Assembly: GCA_016781705.1 (NCBI GenBank)
Contig: JADDPV010000066.1
Span: forward strand, 1 to 16,516
DNA: 16,516 nt
Direction: 5' to 3'
DNA from: Rubrobacter sp.
Lineage (GTDB): Bacteria > Actinomycetota > Rubrobacteria > Rubrobacterales > Rubrobacteraceae
The notes below the pieces were generated by a model. The model was not told the origin of the DNA, did not search any database, and worked only from the letters and a program-made list of their open reading frames with translations. Positions 14,807 through 16,516 of this stretch are shown one piece after another; the first letter of the stretch is position 1, and each line of letters begins with the position of its first letter. A program made the position numbers and the translations under genes.

Positions 14807-15603
14807 CCTCCTTCCGGTTGCTCTTCGTCGGTGACGTTATCGGGGAGGCGGGCGTCGAGGCCGTGCTGGGCCTCGTCCCGGACCTGCGCGAGCGGCTCGG
14901 CCTCCACGCCGTCGTCGTCAACGGCGAGAACTCCGCCCCCGGCGGGCGCGGTATAACGGAAAGTGGCGCCGCCGCGCTGCTCTCCGTCGCCGACTTCGTC
15001 ACCCTGGGCAACCACGCCTTCGACGCGGAGACGGGGTTCCTCGACCGGGAGCCGCGGGTGGTGCGGCCGGCGAACCTGTGTGAGGACTCGCCGGGGTTCG
15101 GCCGGGGAACGTTCGAGGCGAACGGCGTTACGGTAGGCGTTACCAACGCGCTGGGCCGGGTGTTCCTGGACGGCGCGCCGCGATCCCCGTTCCGGGCGGC
15201 GGAGCGGGCGGTCGAGGAGCTGGAGGCGAGTGGAGCCGACCTAATCTTGGTGGACATGCACGCCGAGGCGACGAGCGAGAAGGAGGCGATGGGCTACCAC
15301 CTCGCGGGACGGGCGCAGGCGGTGCTCGGGACCCACACCCACGTTCCGACCGCCGACGCGCGGGTCTTGCCGGGCGGGACGGCCTACGTGACGGACGTGG
15401 GCATGACGGGTCGCGCGGGGAGCGTTATTGGTTTCGACCGGGAGGACTTCCTCGGGTTGTTCCTGGGCGAGCGGCGGGGGAAGCTCCCGATCGCCACGCG
15501 AGGGGCCGTGATCTTCAGGGCCGTGCTGGTGAAGCTCGACGCCGAAGGACGCCAGGCGAGGAGCATCGAGCGCGTCCATCTGGAGTGGACGGCGCGCGGG
15601 TAG
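14803..15603 (+). CDS. ymdB: YmdB-family (TIGR00282) metallophosphodiesterase
   Basis: 266 residues, the normal length for YmdB. Metal-binding motifs appear in order: VGDVIGEAG (about 9-17), NGENSAPGGRG (about 40-50), LGNHAFD (about 70-76; most members have GNH followed by Ile or Thr and Trp), VDMHAEATSEKEAMG, and GTHTHVPTADARVLPGGTAYVTDVGMTG. Homologues hydrolyse cyclic nucleotides such as 2',3'-cAMP, and in Bacillus subtilis YmdB affects sporulation and biofilm decisions. It often sits near RNase Y, which is not seen here. The GTG start overlaps the MaoC stop by 4 bases, so it is translated as part of the acyl-CoA cluster although unrelated in function. Frame and metal ligands are intact. 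Confidence 0.93.
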   Translation: MTSFRLLFVGDVIGEAGVEAVLGLVPDLRERLGLHAVVVNGENSAPGGRGITESGAAALLSVADFVTLGNHAFDAETGFLDREPRVVRPANLCEDSPGFGRGTFEANGVTVGVTNALGRVFLDGAPRSPFRAAERAVEELEASGADLILVDMHAEATSEKEAMGYHLAGRAQAVLGTHTHVPTADARVLPGGTAYVTDVGMTGRAGSVIGFDREDFLGLFLGERRGKLPIATRGAVIFRAVLVKLDAEGRQARSIERVHLEWTARG

Positions 15604-15616
15604 AGCAACGGGTTCC

Positions 15617-15635
15617 CGCGCCCCGGGCGGGCGCG
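15617..15635 (+). terminator. G+C-rich hairpin after ymdB
   Basis: CGCGCCC, a 5-base loop and GGGCGCG give a 7-bp all-G/C stem just after the ymdB stop. No T tract follows, so it is at best a weak or factor-assisted terminator. It marks the break between the packed cluster and the next gene, which has its own strong ribosome site. Confidence 0.35.
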
Positions 15636-15692
15636 CGCTAAAGGCGCGAAGATGTGGGGGGTAGCGGGTAAGCTCGAGACGGGAGGAGCGGG

Positions 15693-16348
15693 ATGGGCGT
15701 CGAGAGGATAGCCGTCGTCGGGGCGGGGGTGATGGGACGTGGCATCGCCCACGCTGGCGCTTTGGGCGGCTTCGACGTGCGGCTGCACGACGTGGTGAGC
15801 GTCTAAACGTTGCAGAGCGCCGGGAAGAGCATCGAGGCGGAGATGCGCGAGGCCGTCGAGCGGGGCAGGCTCGACGAGGGAGAGATGCGCGAGGGGCTGG
15901 GGCGCATCACCACGACCGAAGACCTGGAGGAGGCTGCCTCGGGGGCGGACCTCGTGGTCGAGGCCGTGTTGGAGAGGATGGACCTTAAGCTCGATCTGTT
16001 CGGCAAGCTGGACGAGATGCGCCCCGAGCACACCATCCTCGCCACCAACACCTCGACGATGAGCCCGACGGAGATCGCGGCGGGCACGACCGCCCGGATC
16101 GCTGCGTCGCGATGCACTTCTTCAACCCGACGCACAAGCTGAAGCTCGTGGAGCTCATACGTAGCGTCGAGACGACCGACGAGACAGTGGGGACAACCCG
16201 CCGGGTCGCGGAGCGCATGAGCAAGGAGACGGTGGAGGTCCACGAGTTCCCGAGGTTCGTGTCCAGCCGCATCAACTGCCTGGTCGGCAACGAGGCGATG
16301 AACATGCTCGTCAAGGGCGTCGCGAACGCCCCAGACAAAGACAAGGCC
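15693..16348 (+). pseudogene. Second 3-hydroxyacyl-CoA dehydrogenase, interrupted
   Basis: Starts at ATG 15693 with GGGAGGAG just upstream. The NAD loop is intact here (VVGAGVMGRGIAHAGA). Also visible are TNTSTMSPTEIA, catalytic AMHFFNPTHKLKLVEL and FVSSRINCLVGNEAMNMLVKGV, typical of the branch with SSR rather than ANR. Three lesions are seen. An in-frame TAA lies at 15804-15806, between HDVVSV and TLQSAGKSIEAEM; one G-to-T change from GAA would explain it. A missing C near 16090 breaks the frame, and repair gives TTAPDRCVAMHFF. Similarity to the family ends at about 16348, within the helix that starts the C-terminal domain (PDKDKA), exactly where an inverted-repeat sequence begins. The rest of the gene is absent or lies beyond the insertion. 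The reaction would be as for the first dehydrogenase. Confidence 0.85.
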
Positions 16349-16377
16349 GGCTTTGCACCAAAAGTCGGGGTCGGATA

Positions 16378-16516
16378 CTAGAAGTGGTAGTTCGGTTCTG
16401 AACAAACCACCTCTTCTTGTAGTCGATTGTAATTTTGGTGCAAAGCCAGGCGAGCCGCTTCTCGCTCGCTCGGTTCCATGGTACGCCACTGGACAGCATC
16501 GACGTTCTTCTTCTTC
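16378..16516 (-). CDS. C-terminal fragment of an unknown protein, possibly a transposase
   Basis: An open frame runs from the right window edge for 45 codons to a TAG at 16380-16378. It encodes a hydrophilic, helical tail including EREAARLALHQNYNRLQEEV and ending CSEPNYHF. I do not recognise the family. Two points suggest it is real: its stop lies just inside the putative element boundary, and it has a protein-like composition compared with the Arg- and Ser-rich frames beside it. No catalytic residues can be seen because only the end is present. It could be an IS transposase running towards the dehydrogenase gene, or a chance open frame. Confidence 0.4.
   Translation of the reverse strand, partial: KKKNVDAVQWRTMEPSEREAARLALHQNYNRLQEEVVCSEPNYHF
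16433..16447. repeat. Perfect 15-bp inverted copy of the element end
   Basis: TTTTGGTGCAAAGCC is the exact reverse complement of 16349-16363, with 69 bases between the arms. It falls inside the minus-strand open frame (encoding part of LALHQN). Either it is the second end of a 99-base miniature element, or an internal transposase-binding site of a longer element. Confidence 0.7.

Larger units (their letters stand above)
16349..16516. mobile_element. Probable insertion sequence end inside the second dehydrogenase gene
   Basis: From 16349 the sequence stops looking like the dehydrogenase and becomes less G+C-rich. It opens with GGCTTTGCACCAAAA (16349-16363), and a perfect inverted copy lies at 16433-16447. 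A minus-strand open frame enters from the right edge and stops at 16378, about 30 bases from the element boundary, as is usual for a transposase gene. The dehydrogenase does not resume after 16447, so a simple 99-base miniature element is less likely than the end of a longer insertion sequence. The IS family, other end and target duplication lie outside the window. Confidence 0.5.

Noticed and set aside
5265..15819. 15-base inverted match CGCTCTGCAACGTTT between 5265-5279 and 15805-15819
   Set aside because: One shared 15-mer in 16.5 kb of skewed composition is compatible with chance, and neither flank shows further similarity, although the second copy touches the premature stop of the second dehydrogenase.
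1..16516. CRISPR array, tRNA or rRNA genes, retron or other defence system
   Set aside because: No regularly spaced direct repeats, cloverleaf-like segments, rRNA-like stretches or reverse transcriptase/nuclease motifs were seen in any frame.

Overview
The window is very G+C-rich, dense, and uses GTG and TTG starts and short stop/start overlaps (GTGA, TTGA, TAGTG) freely. Gene content and protein style look like a high-G+C Gram-positive bacterium, most like a Rubrobacter-type actinobacterium. That placement is an inference from style, not from a marker gene. No rRNA, tRNA, CRISPR array or phage module was seen.

Left part (1-5162, minus strand). A strong ribosome binding site at the left edge belongs to a minus-strand gene just outside the window. 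A TetR-family regulator (102-701) follows. Its promoter region and the leader of the off-edge gene share an AT-rich motif, which suggests one regulon. Next, read right to left, come a family-2 glycosyltransferase, a small cupin, an exported RseB/LolA-like protein, an ABC ATPase and an ABC-2 type permease. The last three form one export unit, but each is broken by frameshifts, and the ATPase also has Asn in place of the Walker A Thr/Ser.

Middle part (5341-11388). A YihY/BrkB-type membrane protein is followed tail-to-tail by a UlaG-like metallo-beta-lactamase-fold hydrolase. Then, on the plus strand, come a small membrane-anchored pilin-like protein, a DUF2723 membrane protein and a second GT-C-type membrane glycosyltransferase. 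These probably act at the cell envelope.

Right part (11385-16516, plus strand). This is a tightly packed acyl-CoA cluster: an ACAD10/LvaA-type phosphotransferase (broken), a 3-hydroxyacyl-CoA dehydrogenase, an SDR oxidoreductase (broken), a MaoC N-domain hydratase half (broken) and a MaoC hydratase. A YmdB-type metallophosphodiesterase and a second 3-hydroxyacyl-CoA dehydrogenase follow. The second dehydrogenase carries an in-frame stop and a frameshift, and is cut off by what looks like the end of an insertion sequence running out of the window. Together the enzymes fit a beta-oxidation-like route, possibly one that handles 4-hydroxyacyl-CoAs.

The most striking overall feature is damage. 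At least a dozen single-base indels, mostly a missing C or G in a C/G run, break otherwise well-conserved genes. Several invariant positions and start codons also look changed by G:C to T:A substitutions. This may be poor sequence quality or real gene decay, and it must be settled before any of the broken genes is interpreted.
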